A DNA stretch of 64,000 nt, from positions 558,001 to 622,000 of the forward strand of contig MU385711.1 of the NCBI GenBank assembly GCA_022497155.1, read 5' to 3'. The translations under genes and the position numbers were made by a program. This stretch comes from Whalleya microplaca (taxonomy: Eukaryota; Ascomycota; Sordariomycetes; Xylariales; Xylariaceae). Under the pieces are notes generated by a model. It saw nothing but the letters and a program-made list of their open reading frames with translations. It ran no database searches and was not told the DNA's origin. Shown here in pieces: positions 1 to 13,157 of the stretch; position 1 is the first letter of the stretch, and every line of letters starts with the position of its first letter.

Positions 1-1028
1 TATCATGTAAAAGCCGCAGAGAGGTCGGGCCTTTAATCCCCTGCTGAAGGGGTTGGCTGAAACCACCGAGGATCTCATGATAGAGAAACCAGGTGTAAAG
101 GAAGCTGTATCCTAATTGTCCAGAGTGGATCGTAGCGAGCTTATCTAAGATGTTCTGAGCACCATTGAAATGTAAACTCCAATTACCCTCTGTCTCATCG
201 AAGACCTTTTCCATGTTAGCAGTTCCATACATGGAGGAAACATAGGCAATGACCTCACATTATAGACACAGAGCATCATCGAGGTTGCTAACTGCGTCTC
301 GGTAATACCAACCGACTCGCTCGATAAAGAAGAAGATAGAGACCGAAGAGCTTCAGCCTTATAAGACAACGCCTGGTCTGCGCCCCAAAGATGAAAGGCC
401 GACACGGCGAGGATAGCATTTCGGAGACCATGGGAGGCGCTGCTGTAGCGCGAAAGTGCCATAGGCAGCAGGTCCTCCCTGAAACCATTGTTGACATCGA
501 TTGTAGATATCATTCCAGAAAGCTTTTTACGATCTAGCACACAAGTTGTCAACACGTGTTCGAATCGCAGGCTTCGAGCTCATACTTACAGTAGTCGATA
601 AGAGCCGACTCTCTCTCATGGAAATCCGAGATCAACGGAATGGTCCGGCCTGGTCGTTGCTTGTCGGAAATCAACGAAAGACCAACAAGCGATAAGCCCT
701 TCTTGGCGATAGCTAAATCCGAGTATGTCATGTTCAAGAATTGCTTGCCATAATAGGCAGAATCAATGACGACGTGATTGTGAAACGTATGATCTGGAAG
801 GTGAGTTGACCTGCGTCTGCCATCCGGTTGATCTGGCCAAGCAAGACGAATACCGTAACCCATACACTCTCTCCCAGTACGAATACAATTGTTGCAGGCT
901 GGATAGCCGCGATCGCATCCTATCTTGCGGCCTTTCGGATGTTCAGCGCGTGAGGCGAATTGCTGATGTGGACTCAACTTACGTTTGCACGTCCAACACC
1001 CCTGTGCTCGTTTAACAGTCTCCATCAT
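1..1028 (-). CDS. Zn2Cys6 fungal transcription factor, 3'-truncated by window edge
   Basis: Probable nuclear DNA-binding regulator. Proposed exons on the minus strand: 1028-983, 931-590, 533-259 and 205 to beyond position 1. Introns of 51, 56 and 53 nt all have GT-AG ends. Splicing the first intron (donor GTAAGT) joins CWTCK to RRKIGCD and restores a Zn2Cys6 binuclear cluster near residues 10-37 with spacing C-x2-C-x6-C-x6-C-x2-C-x6-C. The rest (LRNAILAVSAFHLWG, MMLCVYNVFDETEGNW) resembles the fungal-specific transcription factor domain (Fungal_trans_2 type). About 289 residues are visible and the C-terminus lies outside the window. The ATG at 1028 is chosen because it precedes the cluster; a second Met follows immediately. 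The target is unknown. The zinc cluster is certain, the exon structure likely. Confidence 0.85.
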
Positions 1029-2809
1029 CGCGGTATCCTAGGATGAAATCAAACAAAGTCTTAGATATCGACTATATCCGGGGTCTGAGCCTTGCATCTT
1101 CAACACGGCCTTTGATTATCTAGAATGACGAGGCTGAAAAGGATCGAGCGGCACAGACGCGGAGGCACGGAGGGGTATATTATTCAAGAATAAAACAATA
1201 GAACTACTTCAGTCAATAGAATCTCGAATCGGCTAACCTATGATGCATTGCAACGCTCTAGTGGTACGACTGAGCTCAACTAGTTGATTTGCCAACAGAG
1301 TTGTCGTCCGGATTGCCTGGTTCGTTCGACGTGCGTTGAGAGAGCGATGTCGTAGAAACCTGAGGATCTCCGCAGTTCGCTTTTGACCAATTGGAAGTGG
1401 CGTGTCGTCAGGGTTGCTAACAATCAAATCCCGAGTGACCGGAAAAGACCCCGAGCCTTTAGCCCTGGAGGCTGGAATCGACAGGCTAACCAGCTAAGAC
1501 ATGAACATCGAAGAAAAGAAAATCGAGTTCGAATTGTGGCCTGTGATAGGGGTATGTAAAAAGTAATATTGCGAAGCTAGTCGGCGAGGATACCAGTGTT
1601 CGGCAGTTCGGTGATTAGCAGTCGCATAATCTGATTTGGATCCTAGACGCTTTTAAACGCTGTCATGCTGACGAGCAGACATGAACAGCCGTGATACTGA
1701 GTCGATTTTCTACGTCATGCTCGTCCCATCGTAACACCCAAAACATGAGTTCAAATCCCCTGCATTTCCCGGACTCACTTGAGCAACGCTGCCTACTTAG
1801 CTGGCCTTTTCTGCTTGCGTCGCACGCTGGGAGGTCCTTTTTACACATTGCATATTACATATGCGAAGCCACGGTCAGACCTTGGACCGGCTCACAGCAT
1901 CTCCGATCTGTCTCGGCCGCCGGTGCTAGTGACCTATGCTAGTGGCACACTCTGATCCCTGACGCCAACTGGATAATACGAATCTCGATATGGCGTACTG
2001 GCAGACTGGCTAATGATCTGCAGTTCGCCCAATGTGCTCAACTACTCTGTGGCATCGAAGGCCATTGAGACCGGCGAGATTGGGTGCCGCCGGAAATAAG
2101 CTTTAGGCGGCACATAAGGGGACTGGAAAATAGTTTGAGATTAGGGTGGCCAAGGGTCCTCCGCGGAAACGTGGGTTTGGTAATAGGCAGAGCTTCCTAC
2201 TGCATTATTGACAGCTAGAGGTAAGGATACAACAGGAACGGAATATAATAAGCTGCAGGATACTTTTACTGCTGACTGCCAACATGCAGTCTGGACTGTT
2301 CCGTGTGTGTACTACGTACAACAATGTAAGAATCTGGGGATTTGTGGACCCGCTCAATAGTTGGTATCTGACGGCTTCGATACCGAATGGGGGGAACCTT
2401 GGAAATGGGGAAGTGTGGCTGAACAATGTGGCTAGAGAGGAAAGTCCCATTCTTGTAACTCTATTACGTAAACATCTGAGGCTTGCAGACGGCTTACGGT
2501 CCGCTCGGTTTCGCTTCCAAATCTGTGCTTTTGTTAGGTGCGCGAAATGGGGTATGTTACACATGATCGGATTTGGTAATGGCCGAGGTTCAATTTACAT
2601 GTGCAACAGCAGCGTCATTGGTTTTTGGCCTTGAGCTTCCTTGAACCGACGACCTACCCCCGTACATTTCAAGGTCTACAAGAATCCACGAGCTCCCTCC
2701 CACTGACCTTACAGAATTCCCCCTTGCACGCGACTGGAAATTCGCTTACGTATCGCTATCTTCATCGAATACCAAATATCGCATCTTTAGCTAGTTTAAC
2801 ATCGCCAAC
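1029..2809. other. intergenic, no gene recognised
   Basis: Shared upstream space of the divergent Zn2Cys6 gene (minus) and SCP2 gene (plus). Open frames of 60-120 codons occur on both strands, but they overlap each other and show no recognisable domain. Confidence 0.6.
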
Positions 2810-3372
2810 ATGAGCCTCAAGAACGGTATGATTCCATGACTTAGCTGTTGCACTTCTCTCGCAATCCTTCGAGCTGACTTCCTCTGGACAGACAAGTTCC
2901 CTGCCTCGGCAGCCTTTGAAGCCATCAACGCCTCGCTACAATCGAGCGAAGCCGACCGAAAAGATGCTATCAAGCAAGGGAATGCGGTGTTTGCATTTAC
3001 TTTAAAGAATAAGGCCGGCGAGACCGAAAGTTGGCACATTGATCTGAAAGAAAAAGGCGCCGTTGGTGCCGGGCCGGGAACCAAGCCAACAGGTAACACC
3101 ACTTTATATTATATACTCTCCCAAGCAAACCCAACATACATACATACATACATACACACACACATACATACATGCGGAATTGGCCAACTGACTGCTTGCG
3201 ATTTACAGTCACTTTATCACTTTCGGATGAGGATTTCGGGAAGCTGGTAGCTGGCCAGGCCAATGCGCAACGGTTGTTTATGTCGGGGAAGCTTAAGATC
3301 AAGGGGGATGTGATGAAAGCAACTAAGATGCAGCCCATCCTGCAGAAGGCGCAAACAAAGGCCAAGCTATAA
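2810..3372 (+). CDS. SCP2 sterol-binding domain protein, probably peroxisomal
   Basis: Small lipid/sterol carrier made of a single SCP2 domain. Exons 2810-2825, 2892-3092 and 3209-3372 give 126 residues, the usual size for fungal stand-alone SCP2 proteins. Family features seen: N-terminal FPASAAFEAINASL helix, AVFAFTLKNKAGETESWHIDLK strand region (split here as two adjacent segments), LSLSDEDFGKLVAGQANAQR, and the closing GKLKIKGDVMKATK motif. The protein ends in AKL, a canonical PTS1 peroxisomal signal. Both introns (66 and 116 nt) have GT-AG ends; the second carries a TACA/CA microsatellite. The first exon encodes only five residues plus one base, and its ATG is the only in-frame start that gives a normal N-terminus. 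Known role of the family: binding fatty acyl-CoA and sterols for beta-oxidation. The exact ligand here is inferred. Confidence 0.92.
3134..3173. repeat. TACA/CA microsatellite in SCP2 intron 2
   Basis: Tandem TACA units interrupted by a short CA run, lying wholly within intron 2 of the SCP2 gene. Confidence 0.9.
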
Positions 3373-3875
3373 CACTACCTACCGATAGACTTCGCGAACA
3401 CATTTAGGTTGCGCGCTGTGCTGAAGCTGCCCATGGGTATCGGATCGCAGCTGTTGAGCCCTAGGCACGTGTTGCTTTTTTGAATAAGCTTCAATAGGTA
3501 TTCCCTAGTATAGGGCAATAGATCTTATCTATGGAATGCGAAGACTTTGAACAATATCTGTAACTCTATCTATATCTCTATCTATATACACATATTACTA
3601 AGGCAAACAAAAGCACTCTCTTTCTCCGTGTCCCTTTACCAGTGAGGTACAACGAAATAGAGTTATTATGAAACAGTAAGTTCTGACGATGTATGTATGT
3701 CCCCTATACTGGGTCATACCCTAGGTATATAAGTAGATACAGAACATGGATATACTCTATCAATGAGTTGTCTCAGGTGAGATTCATTCACTATGAAGAC
3801 AAGTCCAGATGTGCACTAAGAATATAAGTCTACCTCGCCTACAGCTCCATTCAACTTTACCTAGGTAGCTTATCA

Positions 3876-3893
3876 AGGCAGAATATTCTGCCT
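3876..3893. repeat. perfect 18-bp palindrome
   Basis: AGGCAGAATATTCTGCCT is fully self-complementary and is flanked on both sides by CCTAGGTA/TACCTAG motifs. The function is unknown; it could be a dimer-binding site. Confidence 0.5.
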
Positions 3894-4689
3894 ACCTAGT
3901 GACGTTACACATACGCACAGTGAGTCAGTGACAAACAATTAGGAGCTTAGGGTCCAACAAGTTTCGGAACAATCGAATATCTACCTAAGAGGCAGGGCAA
4001 TATATGCCTCCATTGTACTGCGTAGAAGCGGGCGCTTACATGTGCCCAAGACAACATTGATCGAGGATTGTATGTACCTGCAGGTCCGGCGCATGTGACT
4101 CAGGTATTGAGAGGCATCAAGTACGGATGCGTACATTTTAGGTAGGTACATAGGTATAATAAGGTAGTAGGGACGGTTGGTGGCTTCTAGCTACTAGACA
4201 CAGAGGAGGTTAGCTTGTTTTCGTTTCCAGGCCAGCAGCCGAGGGTGGTCCATGCATAAAAGTGATCACACAAGCACGTCGCGCTGACTGTTTTCATTTG
4301 ATTATGTAATAACATTGTCGTGGTTGTGGCAGCTGCGGCTACTGCCTGTACTGGCTGTATGTAGGGGTCGTTATTGCCTGGACTGCCTGGGTATTACTGG
4401 ATAGACGGGTTATTACTGGACATGACTGGTTATTATGTACATGGGACGGAGCTCCATTTGTTTCCTTTGGGGCTTGGCGCTTAAACTTTTTGGTGGCCCT
4501 GTCCCTCCGTGCCCCCCCCCTTACCTGCTACCCTCTTTTTTCCTCCCCCAAATAACATCACCCTGTTCTTTAGCAAAAAATCTGCCCTTTCGTGTCTGCC
4601 TGTCTTCAAGCCTCCAAGTTTATCGAGGATCGACAACAACCATCGCGAAAATTCCCTCTTTCCCGTTCAAGCTCATTTTCCCTTATTGA

Positions 4690-4874
4690 ATGGCAACATT
4701 CGTCATTTCTCAATAAGACTCACTGTCTTTGGGCTATTTGCCATCCAAAACCATCATCCTATCCCTCAGGTGACCTCATATTAGTTGGCTTACCTATCCT
4801 CTCTACTCCCCGACGCGCTTGTCGTTGCCCGCGCCATCGCTTTCAACGACGTTCGAACATCCATGTGCCATTGA
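4690..4874 (+). promoter_or_regulatory. two short upstream ORFs before the nucleoporin ATG
   Basis: An 8-codon reading frame (4690-4716, MATFVISQ) and a 3-codon frame (4863-4874, MCH) lie in the presumed leader, the second ending 38 bases before the main ATG. They matter only if transcription starts upstream of 4690, which the sequence cannot show. Confidence 0.3.
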
Positions 4875-4912
4875 GAGGATCAAAGCCACATTTCTAACGC
4901 GCGTCTGTCATC

Positions 4913-7900
4913 ATGAACTTCACGAATTTCACCACACCACGCAAACCTCGCCCTCCCCCGGGCCAACAGGGCTCAACACCCTTTCGATCGGCTACAGCCA
5001 GCAGGTTTCGCTCATCGCTTGTGCCAATGAACAGGCCATCTCCGGCCCGCCCCTTGCATCCCCCGAGCAAGTTGACCACCACCGCGAACGTCGGTCGCGA
5101 CCTCTTTCGCACTTCTACTCCGCAAACCACCCGCTCTACCAAATTCGCGCCGAGCCTCCCAGCTGATGCAACGAAGGCAACCCCAACCGCGCGCAAATTC
5201 GTCTCTCAGAAGAGTGGCCATGGAGGCATGTCTAGTACAGCCTCAACAGAGCCTTTTAAGATGAGGATACCTTCTCCGGATCCCAAGCTTTCTGGCGAAG
5301 CCCTATCCAAAGAGGTCCCTGAGGACCCCAGCCGCACTGGAACCATCTATGCCGACCAGTTCTTGGCACACAAATGCCCGCGTGACTTCGATGATTTGCA
5401 GCGACGACAGTTCTTCTGTATTCTCGACCTGCGGAGATTGAAATATGCAGCCAATGAGATATTCGCGAAGAAAGATTGGAAGCTGAATATTATGAACTTC
5501 GCGAAGGAGTATGAAAAGAGCAGAGGACTGATTATGTTGCGCTATGGACTTTACGAATTCAAGAACGTCAAGCCCTCAGAAGAGGTGCTGAAGAGGTGGA
5601 GAGCTACTCATGGCTTGCCTGACCCCGAGCCCGAGGAGCAGAGCTCAAAGGCGAAGATTCCGTCCCAGCACGACCGTACAGCTGCGACTCCAAGCGCTGC
5701 CTCGACGAAACGGAAAGCCGAGGATGCGTTGGCGCCAAAAGACACGGCCTTAACGACATCTGCTAACCAGAACAAGCGTCGCAATTTGGCTCAAGAGACG
5801 CCCGACCCTATTCTTACAGGACCTGCGCCTTTCAAAAAGAGTAAGCGCAAGGCCGATGAGACCGATGAGCCCGATGAGAATCAGCCTAACAAGATTCAAA
5901 AACCAACTCCTTCCGCTGCCACGTCCAAGTTCGAGAGCATTCTGAACAAAGCACAGACTAGTAGTGCATCGTCCCCCATGAAACGAAATGCATTTGCCTT
6001 ATCTGCCCAGGCGACGCCACCTTTCGGAGCTCAGAGCTCAAAGACAACCAGCGATTCGGACCCGTTCGCGGCTTCGGTAAAAGGACTCAAACCTGCAACA
6101 ACTAAGACAGTCGATGGGGATAGTTCCACAGGGTCGGTACTTGCCGATCATAAAGTTGGATCCAAGCCAGCAACGAACGCTAGCAACATATTTAGCTACC
6201 TTTCTGAGAGCTCTCCCAGCAGTAGTGGCAATGAGAACGGCAACGTGGACGGTGATGGCGAGACTGAATCGGAATCGGAGTCGGAACAGGAACAGGAACA
6301 GGAAGACAGCCAGGATGCGGCACCAAGCGAACAACCCAGCGCAGCTCCTAGCACTGGGACGAGTACGCCCCCAACACAAGGCACTTCGGCCTTATTTTCT
6401 ACCAACAAGCCTGGCAATCTTTCCAACCCATTTGGTGGTACATCTAGCTCATTTGACGCTACTCCGAAAGGCGGCCTTTTCGGTCGCGTTCAAATGGGAT
6501 CCGATGGCCAGCCGCTCCGGGCTACACCCAGTCTAGAAGAGAAGAATTCGTCTCCATCGACCGAGGTGTCTTCAACGGAAAAGGATACAACCAAGACACC
6601 GGCCAAGCAACCAGGGGATTATACCTTCAACCCTGCGACAACTCCGATATCTTTTGGCCAGTCCGTGTCCAGTACACCCAAGCCCCCGGCCACATCCGTC
6701 AACACAGATTCTGTCCGGGAACCGAACAAGCCTGCGAATCCGTTGACGGCAAAGCCTCCATCGATTTTTGGGGTCAACCCATCAACTACGCCGGCGTCCC
6801 AGCCAACCACCACCCAGGCACTGTTTGGTGAATTCAACAAACCGACTGATACCCCTAAGCCTCAATCCAACAGCACCGGCAGCTCCATTTTTGCGTCACA
6901 GAAGAAGACTGCCGCTCCGCCTTCCACATTGTTTGGCGTCTCATCTCCAGCGAAACCATCATTTGGAAACGTTGCGAAGGTGAGCGAGTCGGACTCACCA
7001 AGTCCCAAAGAACCAGAGAAGGAAACCCCAAGCGTCACCGCCCCAGCCAATGCTGGTGCCGTGTCTGATGCAGAGGCAAAGGAGACGGCACCAGCTCCTA
7101 AAGAGCAACCGAAGAGTATCTTTGGTGCCTCGACAGCATCAGCTCCTAAAGAGCAACCAAAGAGTATCTTCGGTACCTCGACAGTATCAGCTCCTAAAGA
7201 GCAACCAAAGAGTATCTTCGGTGCCTCGACAGCAAATATTGATCCTGCTAAGACGCCATTCGGTAACACACAGAAGGCGGATGAACCCAAATCGAATGGG
7301 GATGCTACTACTAACCCGTTGTTTGGGAGCATTGCTAAACCCACTACTCCAAGCGCGTTCGGTACTACCTCAAATATCACTCCATTTGGAGACAAGTCGA
7401 ATGCAAATGACACTACTAGTAAAAAGCGGAGTTTAAGTCCAATCAAACGGCCGGCATCAGGCTTCGCATTTGGTAACTCAAAACCAGATACAACTACTGA
7501 AGCCCAGAAAAGCAGTGGTGGTTCCGACCAGACTGCAAATGGCTCTACTGGGTCCGCTGAAACGAAGTCGATCTTCGGGTTTGCGCCTTCTAAGTCGCCT
7601 GCTCTAGCAGCAACTCCTATCTTCGGTAATAAGTCGACCACGCCGACGAGTTCATTTGCTTCAGGTCAAAACGGAGCAGCTTCTCCTGAAAAGAAGCAGG
7701 ATGAGCCTGCGACCAGTAAGCCTGGTATATTCAATAATGGCCCTTCTACTGTCGGGTCTGTCTTGAACTTTGGTGCTCCAGCCAGTAACAACAGCCAGCC
7801 TTCGACGACGTCATCGTTCATCTTTGGAGCTACACCAAAAGCACCACCTGCTGTTTCCTTCGGCGCGTCGAACAGTCAGACGAATGGTTCGGAGCCGGCA

Positions 7901-8911
7901 AAGCCTGCCTTTCAACTTGGAGGTGCTGCGCCTAGCTCAGGTTCAGCCTCGTTCACATTCGGCCAAAGCTCTTCCTCGGGCGCGGACACTGGATTCACTT
8001 TCACGGCTGGAGGAAATGGCCAATCAGTCAATAACCCCTTTGCCTCATCGAACGCCCCGTCATCGGCAGCTCCGGTATTTGGCGGCAAGCCCTCAACGCC
8101 CACTCCGCCATCTAGCTTCAACTTCAACTTCGGCCAACAGGCACCCTCTACTCCTAACCCACCTCCAACTTCTCAGGGTAGTGTGGTTTTCGGGGGCGCC
8201 TCAAGTAAAGCAAACGGTGCTCCTGGCTTCAGTTTCACGCAAGCCACCCCGCCCCAGAATAGCCCCAACCCCTTTGGCCCTAAGCCTACATCATCTGGAT
8301 CAGGAGTTTTTGGTAGCTCGCTGCAAGCAGGCGGTGATCAGTTTACAGGATCCAGTAAGTCTCCCCGTTGTGCCAAACTCGCATGTACTAACAGGCTCCA
8401 AGACTCGCCGTTCCCTGCACCCTCTAGCATAGGTACAACGCCGCGCAATGGTACACCTGAACCACAATCCCAAAACGGGGACGACGCAGAAGCTCCACAT
8501 GAGCAAATCTCGCTCACCAACGGCGGACCGGGCGAGGAAGACGAGATCATCCTCCACGAGGTGCGCGCCAAGGCCATCAAGTACGTGCCGATCGTCAAGG
8601 GCAGCGAGGAAGACCAGGAGAAGAAGTCGCCGTGGACGACGCAGGGCGTCGGCCCGCTGCGCGTGCTCAAGAACAAGACGACGGGGACCGTGCGCATCCT
8701 GCTGCGCGCCGAGCCGAGGGGTCACATTGCTATGAACAAGACGATCCTCTCGGACACCGAGTACAAGACCAAGGACAAGACGGTCAACTTCGTGGCCGCG
8801 AGCGACGACGGCTCGTGCCTCGAGACCTGGGTCCTGCAGGTCAAGAAGCCGGAGTTCGCGCTGCAGCTCGCGGGGGTTATGGAGGCGAATAAGGGCGCGA
8901 ATAAGAAGTGA
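4913..8911 (+). CDS. NUP2: Nup2-like FG nucleoporin with C-terminal RanBP1 domain
   Basis: Mobile nucleoporin of the nuclear basket; the family binds Ran-GTP and importin-alpha and helps recycle transport factors. The continuous frame is 1332 codons, or 1306 residues if the proposed 78-nt intron at 8355-8432 is removed. Order: basic Pro/Ser-rich N-terminus; conserved helical block near residues 143-240 (YADQFLAHKCPRDFDDL ... LKRWRATHGLP); basic stretches such as KRKAED and KRKADE that could be import signals; an acidic SESESEQEQEQEDS stretch; a long disordered region with many FG units (SIFGAST, NPFG, FTFG); RanBP1-type domain from about residue 1205 (EEDEIILHEVRAKAIKYV ... PLRVLKNKTTGTVRILLRAEP ... 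ETWVLQVKKPEFA). The RanBP1 domain separates it from other FG nucleoporins. Codon use becomes much more GC-rich in the RanBP1 part. Confidence 0.9.
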   Translation: MNFTNFTTPRKPRPPPGQQGSTPFRSATASRFRSSLVPMNRPSPARPLHPPSKLTTTANVGRDLFRTSTPQTTRSTKFAPSLPADATKATPTARKFVSQKSGHGGMSSTASTEPFKMRIPSPDPKLSGEALSKEVPEDPSRTGTIYADQFLAHKCPRDFDDLQRRQFFCILDLRRLKYAANEIFAKKDWKLNIMNFAKEYEKSRGLIMLRYGLYEFKNVKPSEEVLKRWRATHGLPDPEPEEQSSKAKIPSQHDRTAATPSAASTKRKAEDALAPKDTALTTSANQNKRRNLAQETPDPILTGPAPFKKSKRKADETDEPDENQPNKIQKPTPSAATSKFESILNKAQTSSASSPMKRNAFALSAQATPPFGAQSSKTTSDSDPFAASVKGLKPATTKTVDGDSSTGSVLADHKVGSKPATNASNIFSYLSESSPSSSGNENGNVDGDGETESESESEQEQEQEDSQDAAPSEQPSAAPSTGTSTPPTQGTSALFSTNKPGNLSNPFGGTSSSFDATPKGGLFGRVQMGSDGQPLRATPSLEEKNSSPSTEVSSTEKDTTKTPAKQPGDYTFNPATTPISFGQSVSSTPKPPATSVNTDSVREPNKPANPLTAKPPSIFGVNPSTTPASQPTTTQALFGEFNKPTDTPKPQSNSTGSSIFASQKKTAAPPSTLFGVSSPAKPSFGNVAKVSESDSPSPKEPEKETPSVTAPANAGAVSDAEAKETAPAPKEQPKSIFGASTASAPKEQPKSIFGTSTVSAPKEQPKSIFGASTANIDPAKTPFGNTQKADEPKSNGDATTNPLFGSIAKPTTPSAFGTTSNITPFGDKSNANDTTSKKRSLSPIKRPASGFAFGNSKPDTTTEAQKSSGGSDQTANGSTGSAETKSIFGFAPSKSPALAATPIFGNKSTTPTSSFASGQNGAASPEKKQDEPATSKPGIFNNGPSTVGSVLNFGAPASNNSQPSTTSSFIFGATPKAPPAVSFGASNSQTNGSEPAKPAFQLGGAAPSSGSASFTFGQSSSSGADTGFTFTAGGNGQSVNNPFASSNAPSSAAPVFGGKPSTPTPPSSFNFNFGQQAPSTPNPPPTSQGSVVFGGASSKANGAPGFSFTQATPPQNSPNPFGPKPTSSGSGVFGSSLQAGGDQFTGSSKSPRCAKLACTNRLQDSPFPAPSSIGTTPRNGTPEPQSQNGDDAEAPHEQISLTNGGPGEEDEIILHEVRAKAIKYVPIVKGSEEDQEKKSPWTTQGVGPLRVLKNKTTGTVRILLRAEPRGHIAMNKTILSDTEYKTKDKTVNFVAASDDGSCLETWVLQVKKPEFALQLAGVMEANKGANKK
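7094..7237 (+). repeat. three 48-bp tandem repeats in the FG region
   Basis: Three head-to-tail 48-bp units each encode a 16-residue FG module (APKEQPKSIFGASTAS and close variants). They differ by only a few substitutions, pointing to recent duplication or homogenisation. Confidence 0.95.
8355..8432 (+). other. in-frame 78-nt intron candidate in the nucleoporin gene
   Basis: Starts GTAAGT, has a perfect TACTAAC branch point at 8387-8393 and ends in TAG, yet its length is a multiple of three and it has no in-frame stop. Removal joins GSS to TTPRNG. An alternative acceptor 40 nt from the donor would break the frame, so the 78-nt form is preferred. Confidence 0.7.
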
Positions 8912-9174
8912 TGAGGTTACCGACTGACTGGGGTACTTGTTATTCGAGTACCTTCGTTGAGTTGAAAGAGGTTCGTATAAGGGGCTTTCACGCCGTAGCA
9001 ATCAATATATGGTAGTAGGAAGGAAGCAAGGAAGGGAGGGCTATACTAGAACGCATTTCACGGTGGGCATTGCATTGCATTGCCTGGAACTACGTATAAT
9101 TTCCAGGGCAACAGGGAAACTTGAATTTTGTTCGCGTCGTTTTTTTTTTCAAGCAAGAACAGAACAGAAGATGC

Positions 9175-9240
<66 letters not shown>

Positions 9241-10252
9241 TGAGTGAGAGCGATTGGTTTTTGCTTCGCATAAAATGGGGGGTTTGGCAAGGTCTCTTCG
9301 TTTGCGCTTTTCATGGATGTGTTCAAGGCGTAAGAGTCAAGTGTATGTAGGTATATGGATACAATGAGGTCGTTCATTGGATGAAGAGAAGACTTGAACA
9401 CACCACACCACACACTAAGTATGATGTCCTGAACTTGAAACTTATGAGCAGCTCGTGTAAGGGTTATAAAACATGAGAAGGTACTTGGTAAGTTGATCTA
9501 AACATAGCTCTTGAAGAAGACACTTGCTGTGTTTGAATTATAGCCCCGATATGTATAGCACCGGCGATGAAATCAGGCTACTAACAATGTGAGAACTTAC
9601 AGCCCATGATAACTAGCTAGTGTGCCCTATCAGCTAAGAAAGAGTCGGAATTACACGGCATATTATCTTTTGTCTCCTGGAAACGAGGACTCGTGTTAAA
9701 AGGAGTGTCTGTTCAATCATGACATATGCAATTCAATAGGATTACCCTTCAAGTCTTATTAATACCTATATTGACAACAATATACAAACTTCTATTTCTA
9801 CGTTCTATGTACCTCTAACCAAGACGGGGGACCGAAACTCAAACTTCCTCTAGTCGTCCTGCCCAACAGCGTTTAAACCCCACCAATGGCCTAGCCGCAT
9901 TTTCGTGCGTTCAACGATCGGGTTGTTGCATGATTCGGCTGCGTCCACGGGCCTGGGGCTGCCCCGGCCTTGGGTACCCAAGCAGCAGAAGGGGTCACCA
10001 CCTAAGGTAGGTTACCTATTTTTCCCGCACCGCAAAATTTTTTCAATGCTGTGTGGTGCAAAAGGCAATAATTTTTTTCGTCGGTGGTCCAGTATTAATA
10101 CATCATCACACCTGCAGCAGCATTGGATCTTCTTCCGGACGACACAGCAGCCAATTCCTACTCTGCAAAATACCCAGCAGGCTTGTCGCAACAGAGGACT
10201 TCCATTCTCTACTTCTTGTCACTTACGACGACGTTTAGTCGCACCACCGAAG
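8912..10252. other. intergenic, no gene recognised
   Basis: 3' flank of the nucleoporin gene and upstream region of spermidine synthase. It contains a long GA microsatellite. No coding region is supported. Confidence 0.6.
9178..9236. repeat. (GA)n microsatellite
   Basis: About 29 uninterrupted GA dinucleotides, 59 bp, roughly 270 bp past the nucleoporin stop codon. Confidence 0.97.
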
Positions 10253-12080
<1,828 letters not shown>

Positions 12081-12985
12081 GGTAGGCGGGGAGGAGCGGG
12101 GTTGATCGGGGGCTGGGGGGCAGACTGACTATCCTGGCTGCTGGCTAGGTAGGGAGGTAGGTAAATGCGTTGGCAACGGGGTCGGGATTGGGGTCGGGGT
12201 TGGCCGGGTTCGGCATGATGGGTACATAGACGATATGGGAAATATCACGAGAGGTCCGTAACGACCATGATGTATATGGCCGGGAAGGAGGCCGGTCATC
12301 AAGGGTCATTCATAGAGAGGAACACCTGGGGGTTGTCTCAGAACCCGGCCGGCAGTCAGACAGGCAGACATACATTGAAAAAAAAGGGAAGAAGAAATCT
12401 GCACGAGAGCAGCGATCACGAAATGAAAAAATTATTGCTGCCGTAGAAGAAAACGGCTCACGGATCCTATTTGTCAGCAACAGCAGCAGCAGTGTGTATG
12501 TGTGTGTCAACTTTTTTTTTCATAAAGAAAAACTCGGACCGACGGTGCTGTGATGCGCAAGTTTGTTTCAAACTTCCATCCATTAATGAACTCGTCTTTA
12601 TAGTGTGGTCGATATATATATACATACGAGCTGAAGAGCTGAAATACCTTACCTACTTACATGTATGTACATACATACATATCTCCCCTGGTACTGCTGC
12701 TGCCGTCACCGCCGCCGCCGTACATGAACGAGCCGATTCCCTGTCCGCTCGCCCAAACGCACCAGGAATTGCCTCTCTCGGACAATGAACGAGCTCTTCC
12801 CGCGTGTGCTATGCGCGTGTGGCTTGCAGCTACGTACCCAGGTAGGAGGTAGGAAGCTACTTAGGTTAGCGAGATGTATGTATGTATGTATGTACTATAC
12901 GTAGGTAGTAGTAGATTGACCCGGTCAGACAGAGGTGCGGTGCAAACAAACCCCTGGTCCAGGAAAAGCTTAGCTACCAGGTAGG

Positions 12986-13012
12986 TATATATATATATAT
13001 ATATATATATAT
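12986..13012. repeat. (TA)13 microsatellite
   Basis: Uninterrupted TA dinucleotides in the gene-free region downstream of spermidine synthase. Confidence 0.95.
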
Positions 13013-13157
13013 CTGGATCGAACCTAGCTAACCTACTGCGTATCATCTGCAGTCTCTAGGTATCTAGCTACATGTACATACGTATAGCAGGTAGATAGAG
13101 ATATCTAGGAGAATGACCTAATGCAACGGGTCACAGCAACAGGTAACAAATTGCGAA

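Larger units (their letters stand above)
3373..4912. other. intergenic, nucleoporin promoter and leader
   Basis: No gene recognised. The left half is rich in TACCTAGGTA-like motifs and CTATCTATA repeats. The right part (about 4500-4860) is pyrimidine-rich with C runs, typical of a fungal promoter or 5' leader, and leads to the nucleoporin start. Confidence 0.6.

Noticed and set aside
2284..2634. 116-codon frame on plus strand overlapping a 119-codon frame on the minus strand
   Set aside because: Mutually exclusive frames with no domain, lying in the SCP2 promoter region.
6862..7641. 259-codon minus-strand frame under the nucleoporin FG region
   Set aside because: Shadow of the Ser/Thr/Gly/Phe-rich repeat coding on the plus strand; the encoded sequence mirrors the repeat and has no domain.
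8355..8394. 40-nt version of the nucleoporin intron ending at the branch-point AG
   Set aside because: Too short for fungal splicing, the AG lies immediately next to the TACTAAC branch point, and removal breaks the frame.
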